A stretch of 57,918 nucleotides of DNA, taken from the NCBI GenBank assembly GCA_910575545.1, contig CAJTFH010000025.1, forward strand, positions 1 through 57,918, given 5' to 3'. Position 1 is the first letter of the stretch, and the number at the start of each line of letters is the position of its first letter. This DNA is from Bacteroidales bacterium. Lineage in GTDB: Bacteria > Bacteroidota > Bacteroidia > Bacteroidales > Muribaculaceae. The translations under genes were made by a program, and so were the position numbers. Of the stretch, positions 25,549 to 34,435 are shown piece by piece. The notes beneath the pieces are model-generated. The model was not told the origin of the DNA and did no database searches. It saw nothing but the letters and a program-made list of their open reading frames with translations.

Positions 25549-26430
25549 ATGAAAGGAATTGTTTTGGCGGGAGGCGCCGGCACAAGATTGCACCCGATGA
25601 CCCTGGGGGTGTCGAAGCAGTTGCTGCCGGTTTATGACAAGCCTATGATTTATTATCCTCTGTCGGTTTTGATGCTGTCGGGGATAAGGGAGATTCTTGT
25701 TATTTCGACTCCTGCTGACCTCCCTGCATTCCGGCGTCTGCTTGGTAGCGGCGAGGAGCTGGGAGTTAGGTTTGAGTATGCCGAGCAGCCACGCCCGGAA
25801 GGGTTGGCACAGGCGTTTATCATCGGTGAGGATTTTATCGGCGATGATGCTGTGTGTCTGGTTCTTGGGGATAATATATTCTATGGCCAGGGATTTTCGC
25901 GTATGCTCCGCATTGCTGCCCGCAGGGCGAATGACATGGCCGTGGCGACGGTTTTCGCTTATCCGGTTAAGGATCCGCGCCGTTATGGGGTCGTGACTAT
26001 AGGCGACGAGGGGAAGGCGCTGAAGATTGAAGAGAAACCTGCGAATCCGGAGAGCGATACGGCGGTTACGGGGCTTTATTTCTATCCGAATGATGTTGTG
26101 GAGATTGCCCGTGGGGTTAAGCCTTCGGCGCGCGGTGAGCTGGAGATTACAAGTGTCAACAATGCATATCTTGCAAATGACAGGCTTGCTGTTGAGGTTT
26201 TCGGGCGTGGTTTCGCATGGCTTGACACCGGCACGGTTGACTCGCTGATGGATGCTTCGAATTTCATACAGGCGGTTCAGAACCGGCAGGGATTCAAAGT
26301 GGCTGTGCTCGAGGAGATTGCTTTCCGCCAGGGATGGATTGACGGGGCGCAGCTTGTTGGGCTGGGGCAGAGGTTGCGCAATAATGAGTATGGGGAATAT
26401 CTGATGAAACTTGGACGGGAAGGTGGTTGA
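25549..26430 (+). CDS. rmlA: Glucose-1-phosphate thymidylyltransferase
   Basis: It joins glucose 1-phosphate and dTTP to dTDP-glucose, the substrate of rmlB. The N-terminal nucleotide-binding signature [15 protein letters not shown], then [18 protein letters not shown], and [15 protein letters not shown] with VLGDNIFYG are diagnostic. The 293-residue length is normal. The frame opens at a GTG three codons upstream, but ATG 25549 gives the standard start. It is 42 bases after rmlB and in the same operon, so the pathway order here is rmlB-rmlA. Confidence 0.95.
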   Translation: MKGIVLAGGAGTRLHPMTLGVSKQLLPVYDKPMIYYPLSVLMLSGIREILVISTPADLPAFRRLLGSGEELGVRFEYAEQPRPEGLAQAFIIGEDFIGDDAVCLVLGDNIFYGQGFSRMLRIAARRANDMAVATVFAYPVKDPRRYGVVTIGDEGKALKIEEKPANPESDTAVTGLYFYPNDVVEIARGVKPSARGELEITSVNNAYLANDRLAVEVFGRGFAWLDTGTVDSLMDASNFIQAVQNRQGFKVAVLEEIAFRQGWIDGAQLVGLGQRLRNNEYGEYLMKLGREGG

Positions 26431-26463
26431 GCGGGACTGTAAAATGCAAAATAACTGAAGAAT

Positions 26464-26895
26464 ATGGAAACCGGGAATTTGGCTGTGCCGCGGATTCTGC
26501 AGTTGCCGCGGATTCATGATCCACGGGGGAATCTGACGTTTGCCCAAGGGGGGGCGCAATTGCCGTTTGATCTGAAGCGGGCGTATTGGATTTATGATGT
26601 GCCTGCGGGTGAAGAGCGTGGAGGGCATTCTCACCATGAGCAGATGGAGCTTGTTATAGCCGTGGGGGGGAGTTTCAGTGTGAACCTTTTCGACGGGTTT
26701 TCATGGAAGACATATATGCTTAACAAACCGTTTGAGGGGTTGCTGATTCCCAGCGGTGTGTGGCGTACGCTTGATGATTTTTCTTCCGGCTCGGTGTGTC
26801 TGGTGCTGACGTCGAATTATTTCGATGAGGCAGACTATGTCAGGGATTTCGACGAGTTCCGGCATCTGGCGCTGGAGAGGGGGCCGTTGTTCTGA
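26464..26895 (+). CDS. dTDP-4-oxo-6-deoxyhexose 3,4-ketoisomerase (FdtA/QdtA-like, WxcM family)
   Basis: A small cupin that moves the keto group of the rmlB product from C4 to C3. The 143-residue protein has RIHDPRGNLTFAQGG near the start, the His-rich cupin motif EERGGHSHHEQMELVIAVGGSF and the second motif LLIPSGVWRTLDDFSSGSVCLVL. These match FdtA and QdtA; which epimer is made (galacto or gluco) cannot be decided by eye. It precedes the aminotransferase that would use its product by 23 bases. Confidence 0.88.
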   Translation: METGNLAVPRILQLPRIHDPRGNLTFAQGGAQLPFDLKRAYWIYDVPAGEERGGHSHHEQMELVIAVGGSFSVNLFDGFSWKTYMLNKPFEGLLIPSGVWRTLDDFSSGSVCLVLTSNYFDEADYVRDFDEFRHLALERGPLF

Positions 26896-26918
26896 GCATT
26901 TTCAAGGTTTAACTGTAA

Positions 26919-28052
26919 ATGGAAGCTATAAAATATCCGTTTCTGGATTTGGGGAAGGTCAACGAGCCTTATATGGATGGCATCAGGGAGGCTGTGGAGC
27001 GTGTTGTGTGTAGCGGGCGATATATAGGGGGCGCTGAGGTGGAGGCTTTCGAGCGTAGGCTCGGTGAGATGGCGGGTGTGGCTTATGTGGTTGGGGTCAG
27101 CAACGGGCTTGATGCTTTGAGGCTGATTCTAAGGGGATATGTCGAACTGGGTGTGATGAAGGCGGGGGATGAGGTTATCGTGCCGGCCAATACTTATGTG
27201 GCTTCGGTGCTTGCGGTCAGTGATGCAGGTCTGGTTCCGGTGCTTGTTGATGCCTCGGAGGAGACGTCGAATATTGACCCATTGTTAATTGAAGATGCTG
27301 TTACGGAGCGTACACGGGCTATAATGACGGTTCATTTGTATGGCCGGGTGAGCTGGGGGGGTGAGATTAAGGATATCGCGCGCCGTCATGGGTTGAAAAT
27401 CATAGAAGATAATGCGCAAGCGATAGGAGCGATGTCGGCTTGTCGAGGCCTTTATGGCGGGTATGCCACCGGCGGTCTTGGCGATGCTGCCGGATTCAGT
27501 TTCTATCCTACGAAAAATGTTGGGGCTCTTGGGGATGCGGGTGCTGTGGCTACGCATGATAAGGAGCTTGCCGATGCTGTCATGGCGTTGGCCAATTATG
27601 GCAGCAACCGGCGCTATCATAATATTTATCAGGGATTCAACTGCCGTATGGATCCGATCCAGGCCGCCGTTGTGGCATATAAACTTGGTTTCGCGACCCG
27701 TGAGGGTGAGGAGCGCCGTGGGTTGGCTGGAATCTATTGCACACATATAACCAATCCGAAAATCAGGCTTCCACGGCTTGAGGAAGGGCATGTGTTCCAT
27801 CAGTTCGTGGTGCATGTTGAGGACAGGGAGGCTTTTACCCGTTATCTGAGTGCTAACGGCGTTGGTTGGGATGTCCATTATGCCGTTCCGCCCCACAGGC
27901 AGCCATGTTATGCCGATATGCTTGGAAAGCGATATTCTGGTGTACTTGAGGTTACGGAGCGTCTTGCCAGGAGATGTGTGAGTCTGCCGATTACCCGGTG
28001 CACCAGCGTTGAAGATGCTATTGCTATTTCTGAAATCATAAATGCGTTTTAA
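26919..28052 (+). CDS. DegT/DnrJ/EryC1/StrS-family sugar aminotransferase (FdtB-like)
   Basis: A PLP enzyme expected to transaminate the 3-keto-6-deoxyhexose from the preceding isomerase, giving dTDP-3-amino-3,6-dideoxy-galactose or -glucose. Lys199 in SFYPTKNVGALGDAG is the PLP lysine and Asp164 in IIEDNAQAIGA contacts the pyridine ring. GRYIGGAEVEAFE and SNGLDALRL are usual N-terminal motifs. The 377 residues fit FdtB. An acetyltransferase (FdtC) and glycosyltransferases that would complete or use the sugar are not in the window. Confidence 0.9.
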   Translation: MEAIKYPFLDLGKVNEPYMDGIREAVERVVCSGRYIGGAEVEAFERRLGEMAGVAYVVGVSNGLDALRLILRGYVELGVMKAGDEVIVPANTYVASVLAVSDAGLVPVLVDASEETSNIDPLLIEDAVTERTRAIMTVHLYGRVSWGGEIKDIARRHGLKIIEDNAQAIGAMSACRGLYGGYATGGLGDAAGFSFYPTKNVGALGDAGAVATHDKELADAVMALANYGSNRRYHNIYQGFNCRMDPIQAAVVAYKLGFATREGEERRGLAGIYCTHITNPKIRLPRLEEGHVFHQFVVHVEDREAFTRYLSANGVGWDVHYAVPPHRQPCYADMLGKRYSGVLEVTERLARRCVSLPITRCTSVEDAIAISEIINAF

Positions 28053-28149
28053 CCATTTTTAGTAGTAGGGGGGTATGCACAAGAGTGACGTTGCCGCCTC
28101 TAAGTTTGGCGGATGGGTTGGAAATTTGTAACTTTGCATCGGTTATCCG

Positions 28150-28305
28150 ATGGTGTTTTTCAAGGTCAGACTTTTTGAAAAAACGCACGAGCGAAATATT
28201 CGGGAAAGTGCGGATTTTGAAAAAACAGAGCTGCCTGTGCGCCGGGAGGCGGGCTGTGTGGTTTTGGCCATTCCGGATAAAAAGATGAATGTAAGTAAGA
28301 TATAA
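28150..28305 (+). CDS. Small hypothetical protein (51 codons)
   Basis: The frame reads MVFFKVRLFEKTHERNIRES and ends IPDKKMNVSKI. A -7-like TAACTTTG at about 28129-28136 with TTGG upstream lies just before it, which would leave almost no leader. The codons look reasonable for this genome, but I recognise no family. The 798-base gap 28053-28850 also contains a 40-codon frame at 28360-28482 (MPFGFNPWLPVKETK) and the 36-codon frame listed next; none is certain. Confidence 0.3.
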   Translation: MVFFKVRLFEKTHERNIRESADFEKTELPVRREAGCVVLAIPDKKMNVSKI

Positions 28306-28551
28306 TCTCTACACTTGAAGTTGATGGCGTTATGGCCACAACATTTAGAATCACAAATCATGCCTTTTGGCTTTAATCCTTGGTTACCTGTGAAGGAAAC
28401 GAAGGATTTTTTTTGGTCTGAGACGAACAATGGCAGGTGTGGGTCGGTTATAGGTACATACGGGGGAGTTGGAACGGATTGAAGATTGATAACAGGGTTA
28501 TCATAAGGGATAATGAAATGATATTTACAGGACTTTTAAATTACGGCAACT

Positions 28552-28662
28552 ATGAATGAGAATGTGAGAGCTATCAGACTGGTGAGGATGGCGCGCCTTG
28601 GGAGGAATGTGGTTTTGTTGCTGGCAATGTCAACAGCGGCAGTGGTTCCTTTTTTGTTTTGA
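28552..28662 (+). CDS. Possible 36-residue single-helix membrane peptide
   Basis: MNENVRAIRLVRMARLGRN is followed by a hydrophobic stretch, VVLLLAMSTAAVVPFLF, and a stop. A basic amphipathic start and one membrane helix resemble small membrane peptides, but no family is recognised and no promoter is clear. Confidence 0.25.
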   Translation: MNENVRAIRLVRMARLGRNVVLLLAMSTAAVVPFLF

Positions 28663-28792
28663 TAATATTTTTTCCGGATCGAAATGCAGGGGGTAAGAGC
28701 TTGTTTAAAAATCTTTTGGGAAAAATTTTAGACAATCTCTAAATGTTGTAAAGGATTTATTTATCTTAATCTATAGTTGATCTGCACACAAG

Positions 28793-28825
28793 AAACGCGC
28801 CCGGGCCGATGGCCGGAGCGCGTTT
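28793..28825 (-). terminator. Terminator of rplS
   Basis: An 8-bp stem, AAACGCGC at 28793-28800 with GCGCGTTT at 28818-28825, encloses a second GC-rich pairing (CCGG with CCGG). T-rich sequence follows on both strands. It lies 26 bases past the rplS stop codon. Confidence 0.75.
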
Positions 28826-28850
28826 GTTTTTTCGGATTGGCAAGAAGGTA

Positions 28851-29207
28851 TCAGTTTTTGATTACGCGACGCTCTTTGATGCGAGCTTTCTTGCCGGTGA
28901 GGCCGCGGAGGTAGTAGAGTTTGGCGCGGCGCACTTTACCGTATTTGTTTATGACGATAGAATCGATGAAGGGGGATTCTATCGGGAAGATACGCTCAAC
29001 GCCGATGTTGTCGCTCATTTTGCGCACGGTGAAGCGCTTTTTAGTGCCTTCTCCAGAGATGCGGATCACAACACCGCGATACAGCTGGATACGCTCTTTG
29101 TTACCTTCTTTGATTCGGTAAGCGACTGTGATTGTGTCGCCAGGGCCGAACTGAGGATGCTGTTTGCCGGTAGCAAAAGCTTCTTCGGCAACCTTAATTA
29201 AATCCAT
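28851..29207 (-). CDS. rplS: 50S ribosomal protein bL19
   Basis: A large-subunit protein at the interface with the small subunit. [26 protein letters not shown] and [16 protein letters not shown] are standard bL19 motifs, and 118 residues with the C-terminal [20 protein letters not shown] is complete. It is monocistronic here, with its own promoter and terminator. In many bacteria it follows trmD, but trmD here is 18 kb away. Confidence 0.96.
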   Translation of the reverse strand: MDLIKVAEEAFATGKQHPQFGPGDTITVAYRIKEGNKERIQLYRGVVIRISGEGTKKRFTVRKMSDNIGVERIFPIESPFIDSIVINKYGKVRRAKLYYLRGLTGKKARIKERRVIKN

Positions 29208-29289
29208 GACTAATTTAAACGTTTAAATTAAACAATACTCGCAATATACGCGGGCAGCAATGTCCCACCAGAGATTACGAAATTCGCCG

Positions 29290-29321
29290 CAAAGGTAGGG
29301 AATTTTTCGGACATGGGCAAA
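29290..29321 (-). promoter_or_regulatory. Promoter of rplS
   Basis: On the minus strand: TTTG (29321-29318), 20 bases, TACCTTTG (29297-29290). This is a perfect match to the Bacteroidetes consensus, about 85 bases before the start codon. Confidence 0.8.
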
Positions 29322-29360
29322 TCAAAGAAATCAGACCAGTTAATTTGGTTGGACTTATAA

Positions 29361-29399
29361 GTCAAATTAGCCCGATAAGCCTTATTGGGCTAATTTGAC
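29361..29399 (-). terminator. Long hairpin downstream of the SIMPL gene
   Basis: A 13-bp perfect stem (GTCAAATTAGCCC at 29361-29373 with its complement at 29387-29399) continues inward through GATAAG/CTTATT, giving almost 20 paired bases. It is 13 bases after the stop codon. No long T-run follows, so the strength as a terminator is uncertain. Confidence 0.65.
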
Positions 29400-29411
29400 C
29401 GGTAGTTGCGG

Positions 29412-30107
29412 TCAGTCTTCAAGGTAGTAGACGATTGTGGAGACCACGCGCACTTTTTTGATGAATGGGGTGGCAGACTGGTCTTCGATGGAGAACTGGC
29501 CTTGAGAGGCGGTTTTCATTTTTCCTACTTTCGACCCCGAATCTTCGGCGAACCGGGCTGCGGCCTCGCGGGCGTTTTTGGTGGCTTCGGCAATCATTTC
29601 GGGTTTTATGTCGTTGAGGGCAGTGTATTCGTAGTTGATGTAGGAATTGGAATAGGGTATGCCCTCTTTGAGGAGTTCAGACTGGCGGTCGAGGAGCTGG
29701 CGCACTTTGTCGACTTTTGAGGTTGTTACCGTGACGTTGCATGTCAGGGAGTAGTTATACCGGAAGTTGCCAGATGAATATTGGTTTGTGGTGGCGTTGT
29801 AGGTGTCGGGCGGGTTTATGGATATTTCGGATTTTTCGATTCCGTTTGTTGTCAGGAAGTTTACGATTTTTTCGTTGTTGCGGGTCATTTGGTCGTAAAG
29901 GGCAAGGAGGTCGTCGCCTGCCACGCTGTATTGTATGGGCCATGTTACCCGGTTTGCCTGCACTTCGCGCTCGGCGAGGCCTTTTACGGTTACTTGCCTG
30001 TCGCGGAAGGCCATGTTGTCGATACCGGCTTTGATGAAGATGCCGAGGAAGAAGATGCCGGCGGCTATTAGCAGAGCGCCGACAATTGTCTGAAGATTTT
30101 TGTTCAT
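29412..30107 (-). CDS. SIMPL (DUF541) domain protein
   Basis: A 231-residue protein with an N-terminal signal anchor (IVGALLIAAGIFFLGIFIKAG) and a periplasmic SIMPL domain. VTVKGLAEREVQANRVTWPI and the C-terminal ATKNAREAAARFAEDSGSKVGKM match the family. SIMPL proteins form oligomeric periplasmic assemblies in Brucella (BP26); the function in Bacteroidetes is not defined. It is a single gene, divergent from the amidase. Confidence 0.9.
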   Translation of the reverse strand: MNKNLQTIVGALLIAAGIFFLGIFIKAGIDNMAFRDRQVTVKGLAEREVQANRVTWPIQYSVAGDDLLALYDQMTRNNEKIVNFLTTNGIEKSEISINPPDTYNATTNQYSSGNFRYNYSLTCNVTVTTSKVDKVRQLLDRQSELLKEGIPYSNSYINYEYTALNDIKPEMIAEATKNAREAAARFAEDSGSKVGKMKTASQGQFSIEDQSATPFIKKVRVVSTIVYYLED

Positions 30108-30218
30108 AGGTGTTTGTTTTTAGTTACGGTAGTTAGACAAAGGTGTATGGCTGATGGTTTAGTGGTAGGGTAGATTTTCGGGTGTTTTGTTGCCTGGCTT
30201 ATTCCGGGATTTTTAAGG

Positions 30219-30250
30219 TTGCAGGAGCCGGGGCGGAGGATGTAATTTTG
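30219..30250 (+). promoter_or_regulatory. Promoter of the amidase gene
   Basis: TTGC at 30219-30222, 20 bases, TAATTTTG at 30243-30250, followed 34 bases later by ATG 30284. It supports that start rather than codons further upstream. Confidence 0.6.
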
Positions 30251-30283
30251 CGATGGAAAAATAATCAAATAACACTGATTGCT

Positions 30284-30760
30284 ATGAAAAAAGAGATTGT
30301 TATGAAAAAGGAGGACTCTGCCGGGGTTTTGGAGAAAGGATGGCTTGATGCCGGGAGTAGGAGGATTGATGAGATAATCATCCATTGCTCTGCGACCCCG
30401 GCGGGGCGTGATGTGAGGGTTGCCGATATCAGGCGGTGGCATGTTGAGGAGCGTGGCTGGAGGGATGTGGGTTACCATTTTGTTGTGTGTCTTGACGGCA
30501 GGATTGAGCGGGGGAGGCCGTTGTGGAAGGCGGGTGCGCATTGCATGGGGCATAACAGCCATTCTGTGGGGGTGTGTTATGTGGGAGGGGTGGATGTGGA
30601 GATGCGTCCGGCCGATACGAGGACTCAACAGCAGAAGGTGGCTATGAAACAGCTGGTGGGATTGTTGAGGGAACGGTTCCCCGGAGCGCGCGTGTATGGC
30701 CACTGCGATTTCGCCAGGAAGGCATGTCCGAGTTTTGATGTCATGGGTGAGGAATGGTGA
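30284..30760 (+). CDS. N-acetylmuramoyl-L-alanine amidase (Amidase_2, phage-lysozyme-like)
   Basis: A 158-residue peptidoglycan amidase of the T7-lysozyme type. The zinc ligands are probably His in IIIHCSATP, His in KAGAHCMGHNSHSVGV and Cys in RKACPSFDV; YHFVVCLDGRIERGRP is the usual central segment. There is no signal peptide, like the cytosolic or phage-type copies common in Bacteroidetes genomes, where they often sit beside HU-like genes; none is seen here. It may be a domesticated prophage gene. ATG 30284 is chosen from the promoter; ATG 30302 is also possible. Confidence 0.88.
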   Translation: MKKEIVMKKEDSAGVLEKGWLDAGSRRIDEIIIHCSATPAGRDVRVADIRRWHVEERGWRDVGYHFVVCLDGRIERGRPLWKAGAHCMGHNSHSVGVCYVGGVDVEMRPADTRTQQQKVAMKQLVGLLRERFPGARVYGHCDFARKACPSFDVMGEEW

Positions 30761-30892
30761 TATTTGTCTGATTTTTTTGCGGCGCGGGATTGGAGTGTTG
30801 TGCGAATTGATTAATTTTGTGGCGAGTATTAACCCGGAGGAGGTCTTGGCGGAAAACGAGACTTAGCCCTGCAAAAAAAATATTACCAAGCA

Positions 30893-31894
30893 ATGACTTT
30901 AGGAAAGCCCAAACTATGGATGTTTGCCAAAGATTATCTGCTGATTATATTCGGCATTTCGCTTTATGGCCTCGGTTTCTGCGCATTTATCGCCACTGCG
31001 CCCGACAAGGTTGTTATCGGCGGTATGGCCGGTCTGAGCCAGGTTGTGGATATGGTCAGTTACGGGGTGTTCGGATTCCACATCCCTTATTCGGTTACGA
31101 TTTTCACGGTTAATATCCTGATGCTTGTCATGGCCTACAAGATTGTGGGCCGTACGTTTGTAATCAGGACTCTTTTCGGTGTTGTTGTTATCTCAACGGT
31201 TTTCGCACTGTTCCAACCGCTGTTTACGAAGCCGCCTGTTGAGGGGCAGACGTTTATGGATATAATAATAGGCGCGGTGTTGTGTGGTCTGGGAATCGGA
31301 TTGGTGTTTATCCATAACGGTTCGACGGGTGGCACTGATATCGTGGCGGCAGTGGCTTCAAAGAAGAGCAATGTGTCGATAGGGCGTGCGATGATGTATT
31401 TCGACCTTTCGGTAATCAGCTCGTCGATGTTGCTGAAAGCGTTGATGCAGGATGATTTCTCATTTCAGGAGGCAGTGCCGGCGCTGGTTTATGGCCTGAT
31501 CACGTTGTTTGTTATTCCGTTTATGGCAGATTCGATGATTAACACGAACAGGATGGCGGTGCAGTTCACTATTTTTTCGCCTAAATGGCAAGAGATTGCC
31601 ACTGCAATCAACAATGAGGCCCAGAGGGGGTGCACGGTGCTTGACGGTATGGGGTGGTATTCAAAGAAGGATGTTAAGGTGCTTTTGGTGATGTGCCGCA
31701 AGATAGAGTCTGTGACTATATTCCGAATCATCAAATCGATTGACCAGAATGCGTTTATCACCCAGGCCCAGGTGAACGGGGTTTATGGCAAAGGGTTTGA
31801 CGAAATCAAGCTGAAGATGAACAAACCTCACGGGCACGTGACGCATAAGGAGGGTTTGCCGGTCAGGCCGGAGCCGACATCGAGGATAGTGTGA
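30893..31894 (+). CDS. YitT-family membrane protein (DUF161/DUF2179)
   Basis: A 333-residue inner-membrane protein: five or six hydrophobic helices, among them the motif IHNGSTGGTDIVAAV, and a cytosolic C-terminal DUF2179 domain (AQRGCTVLDGMGWYSKKDVKVLLVMCRK, then QNAFITQAQVNGVYGKGF). Such proteins are common in Firmicutes and Bacteroidetes but have no firm function; some transport or signalling role is likely. A promoter reading TTGG, 18 bases, TAATTTTG lies at 30790-30819. A perfect hairpin follows the gene. Confidence 0.93.
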   Translation: MTLGKPKLWMFAKDYLLIIFGISLYGLGFCAFIATAPDKVVIGGMAGLSQVVDMVSYGVFGFHIPYSVTIFTVNILMLVMAYKIVGRTFVIRTLFGVVVISTVFALFQPLFTKPPVEGQTFMDIIIGAVLCGLGIGLVFIHNGSTGGTDIVAAVASKKSNVSIGRAMMYFDLSVISSSMLLKALMQDDFSFQEAVPALVYGLITLFVIPFMADSMINTNRMAVQFTIFSPKWQEIATAINNEAQRGCTVLDGMGWYSKKDVKVLLVMCRKIESVTIFRIIKSIDQNAFITQAQVNGVYGKGFDEIKLKMNKPHGHVTHKEGLPVRPEPTSRIV

Positions 31895-31930
31895 GTTGGC
31901 TGAAGGTTTTAATAAAAGGCCGGAAGATGG

Positions 31931-31963
31931 ATGAGGCGCATTTCAAAACGAAATGCGCCTCAT
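31931..31963 (+). terminator. Terminator of the YitT gene
   Basis: A perfect 14-bp stem, ATGAGGCGCATTTC at 31931-31944 with its complement at 31950-31963 and a five-base loop. It lies between two convergent genes (YitT and trpS) and may act in both directions. Confidence 0.8.
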
Positions 31964-32024
31964 TTGTGGGAGGGTATGGTTTTTCCGTGGGGTGTTCGAG
32001 GGTATGTGGAGGAGAGGGGGTGGG

Positions 32025-33140
32025 TCAGCGCTTGGTGTAGAGAGCGGATTGGGATGAGATCAGGTCGGTGTCGTTGAAGTAGTTGATGCGCATGGCTGAA
32101 CGGACTTCGTCGAGGGTTGCCGCTGCGGTGGCGCGGGCTTGCTGTGAACCCTGGCGGAGGATTTCGTAGACCTGGGGGATATTTTTCTCATAGCGGGCGC
32201 GGCGCTCACGTATGGGGGCGAGTTCCTCTTCGAGTATGTTGAGGAGGAGTTTTTTGACTGTCCCGTCGCCGAGGCCTCCGCGGGTGTAGTGGTCTTTTAG
32301 TTCCTGCAGGTTGCTGTAGGCCGGGAGGTATTTGGCAAAGTGCTCGTCGCGGCTGAATGCGTCGAGGTATATGAACGGGCAGTTGCCTTCGAGATGGCCC
32401 GGAGCGTCGATGGTGAGGTGCTCGGGGTCGGTATACATGCTGTTGACTTTCTTTTTCAGCTCTTTGGGGCTGTCGGAAAGATAGATGCAGTTGCCGAGGG
32501 ATTTGCTCATCTTGGCGTTGCCGTCGGTGCCGGGAAGGCGTCGGCATATCGCGTTTTCGGGCAGGAGTATTTCCGGCTCTACGAGTGTCGGGCCGTAGAT
32601 GTGGTTGAAGCGGTTTACGATTTCGCGTGTCAGCTCAATCATCGGGGCCTGGTCTTCCCCGACGGGTACGGTTGTGGCTTTGAATGCTGTTATGTCTGAT
32701 GCCTGGCTTACGGGGTAGCAGAAGAACCCCAGGGGGATGGACTGCTCGAAGTTGCGCATCTTGATTTCGGTTTTCACCGTGGGGTTGCGCTGCACACGTG
32801 CCACCGAAACGAGATTCATGTAGTAGAATGCCAGTTCGCATAGTTCGGGAACCTGGCTTTGGATGAATATGGTGGTTTTTTCAGGGTCGATTCCTACCGA
32901 TAGGTAGTCGAGTGCTACTTCGATTACGTTCTGGCGCACTTTTTCGGGATTGTCGGCGTTGTCTGTGAGAGCCTGCGCGTCGGCAATCATAACGAATATT
33001 TTGCTGAACTCTCCGGAGTTCTGGAGTTCTACGCGGCGTCGCAGAGACCCTACATAGTGGCCGAGATGGAGCTTACCAGTGGGGCGGTCGCCAGTGAGTA
33101 TGATTTTTTCCATATTATCCATTTCTATGTTATGATGCAA
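32025..33140 (-). CDS. trpS: Tryptophan-tRNA ligase
   Basis: A class I aminoacyl-tRNA synthetase that charges tRNA-Trp. The ATP-binding signature is present as [12 protein letters not shown], and the second signature as [20 protein letters not shown] and [11 protein letters not shown] are typical of TrpS. About 365 residues is usual for the Bacteroidetes form. The frame opens at ATG 33140, which lies inside the -7 box TATCTTTG (33145-33138, minus strand), so the true start is probably ATG 33122 or 33113 (MDNMEKIIL). Confidence 0.95.
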   Translation of the reverse strand: MHHNIEMDNMEKIILTGDRPTGKLHLGHYVGSLRRRVELQNSGEFSKIFVMIADAQALTDNADNPEKVRQNVIEVALDYLSVGIDPEKTTIFIQSQVPELCELAFYYMNLVSVARVQRNPTVKTEIKMRNFEQSIPLGFFCYPVSQASDITAFKATTVPVGEDQAPMIELTREIVNRFNHIYGPTLVEPEILLPENAICRRLPGTDGNAKMSKSLGNCIYLSDSPKELKKKVNSMYTDPEHLTIDAPGHLEGNCPFIYLDAFSRDEHFAKYLPAYSNLQELKDHYTRGGLGDGTVKKLLLNILEEELAPIRERRARYEKNIPQVYEILRQGSQQARATAAATLDEVRSAMRINYFNDTDLISSQSALYTKR

Positions 33141-33298
33141 AGATACGGAAAAAAAATGAAACGGGTTGCATTGGTGTTTAATGCTAAATTTATTGAAAAG
33201 GGATGGTGGGGTGGGGGAATTTTCGTAATTTTGCGGTTAAATAAGATGGGTGGGGAGAGCGTAATCGGAACTTATATAACCAATATATAATTAACAAC

Positions 33299-34297
33299 AT
33301 GGTAAGTTATAAAGAACTTGGCCTGGTCAACACCCGCGAGATGTTTGCCAAGGCTATCAAGGGTGGTTATGCCATCCCGGCTTTCAATTTCAACAATATG
33401 GAGCAGTTGCAGGCGATTATCAAGGCTGCCGCTGAGGAGAAATCTCCTGTGATTCTTCAGGTTTCAAAGGGTGCGCGCAACTATGCCAATGCCACTTTGC
33501 TCCGTTATATGGCCCAAGGTGCTGTGCAGTATGCCAAAGAACTTGGCTGGGAACACCCCCAGATTGTTCTTCACCTCGACCATGGCGACAGCTTCGAACT
33601 TTGCAAAGACTGCATCGACAACGGTTTCTCTTCGGTTATGATTGACGGCTCACATCTTCCTTATGAGGAGAATGTTGCCCTGACCAAGAAGGTTGTTGAC
33701 TATGCCCACCAGTATGACGTGACTGTTGAGGGCGAGCTCGGCGTGTTGGCCGGTGTTGAGGATGAGGTTTCTTCAGACCACCACACCTATACCGACCCTG
33801 AGGAGGTTATCGATTTCGCTACCCGCACAGGCTGCGACTCATTGGCAATCTCGATCGGTACAAGCCACGGTGCTTACAAGTTCACTCCCGAACAGTGCAC
33901 CCGCAACGCTGAAGGCCGTCTGGTTCCTCCTCCTTTGGCATTCGATGTGCTCGACGGTGTTATGAAGAAGCTCCCCGGCTTCCCTATCGTGCTCCACGGC
34001 TCGTCGTCGGTTCCCCAGGAATATGTCGACATCATCAACGAGCATGGCGGCAAGCTGCCCGATGCTATCGGTATTCCTGAAGAGGAGCTGCGCAAGGCTG
34101 CGAAGAGCGCTGTTTGCAAAATCAATATCGACTCTGACTCCCGTCTGGCCATGACCGCCGCTATCCGCAAGGTGTTTGACGAGAAGCCCGCTGAGTTCGA
34201 CCCCCGCAAATATCTCGGCCCGGCCCGCGACGAGATGGAGAAACTCTACAAGCACAAGATTGTGAATGTGCTGGGTTCTAACGGAAAGGCTGAATAA
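33299..34297 (+). CDS. fba: Class II fructose-1,6-bisphosphate aldolase
   Basis: A zinc-dependent glycolytic enzyme that splits fructose 1,6-bisphosphate into dihydroxyacetone phosphate and glyceraldehyde 3-phosphate. HLDHGDS gives catalytic Asp94 and zinc ligand His95; EGELGVLAGVEDEV and SIGTSHGAYKF provide further metal and phosphate contacts, and LHGSSSVP is also typical. The 332-residue length matches the class IIB form. A -7 box TAATTTTG is at 33226-33233. Codon use is strongly biased to C-ending codons compared with its neighbours, as expected of a highly expressed gene. Confidence 0.95.
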   Translation: MVSYKELGLVNTREMFAKAIKGGYAIPAFNFNNMEQLQAIIKAAAEEKSPVILQVSKGARNYANATLLRYMAQGAVQYAKELGWEHPQIVLHLDHGDSFELCKDCIDNGFSSVMIDGSHLPYEENVALTKKVVDYAHQYDVTVEGELGVLAGVEDEVSSDHHTYTDPEEVIDFATRTGCDSLAISIGTSHGAYKFTPEQCTRNAEGRLVPPPLAFDVLDGVMKKLPGFPIVLHGSSSVPQEYVDIINEHGGKLPDAIGIPEEELRKAAKSAVCKINIDSDSRLAMTAAIRKVFDEKPAEFDPRKYLGPARDEMEKLYKHKIVNVLGSNGKAE

Positions 34298-34329
34298 GAA
34301 TCAATCAAGATTATTTCGCTTTAATATTT

Positions 34330-34362
34330 AACCGGGAAGCTGCATTGGGCCGCTTCCCGGTT
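34330..34362 (+). terminator. Terminator of fba
   Basis: An 11-bp stem, AACCGGGAAGC at 34330-34340 with GCTTCCCGGTT at 34352-34362, is followed by TTGTTTTTG. Confidence 0.9.
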
Positions 34363-34435
34363 TTGTTTTTGATTTGTCGGACGAGGCTGACATGTCAGAC
34401 CTGTCAGACGGTCGGAATGAAAGGTGGGGTGTTGG

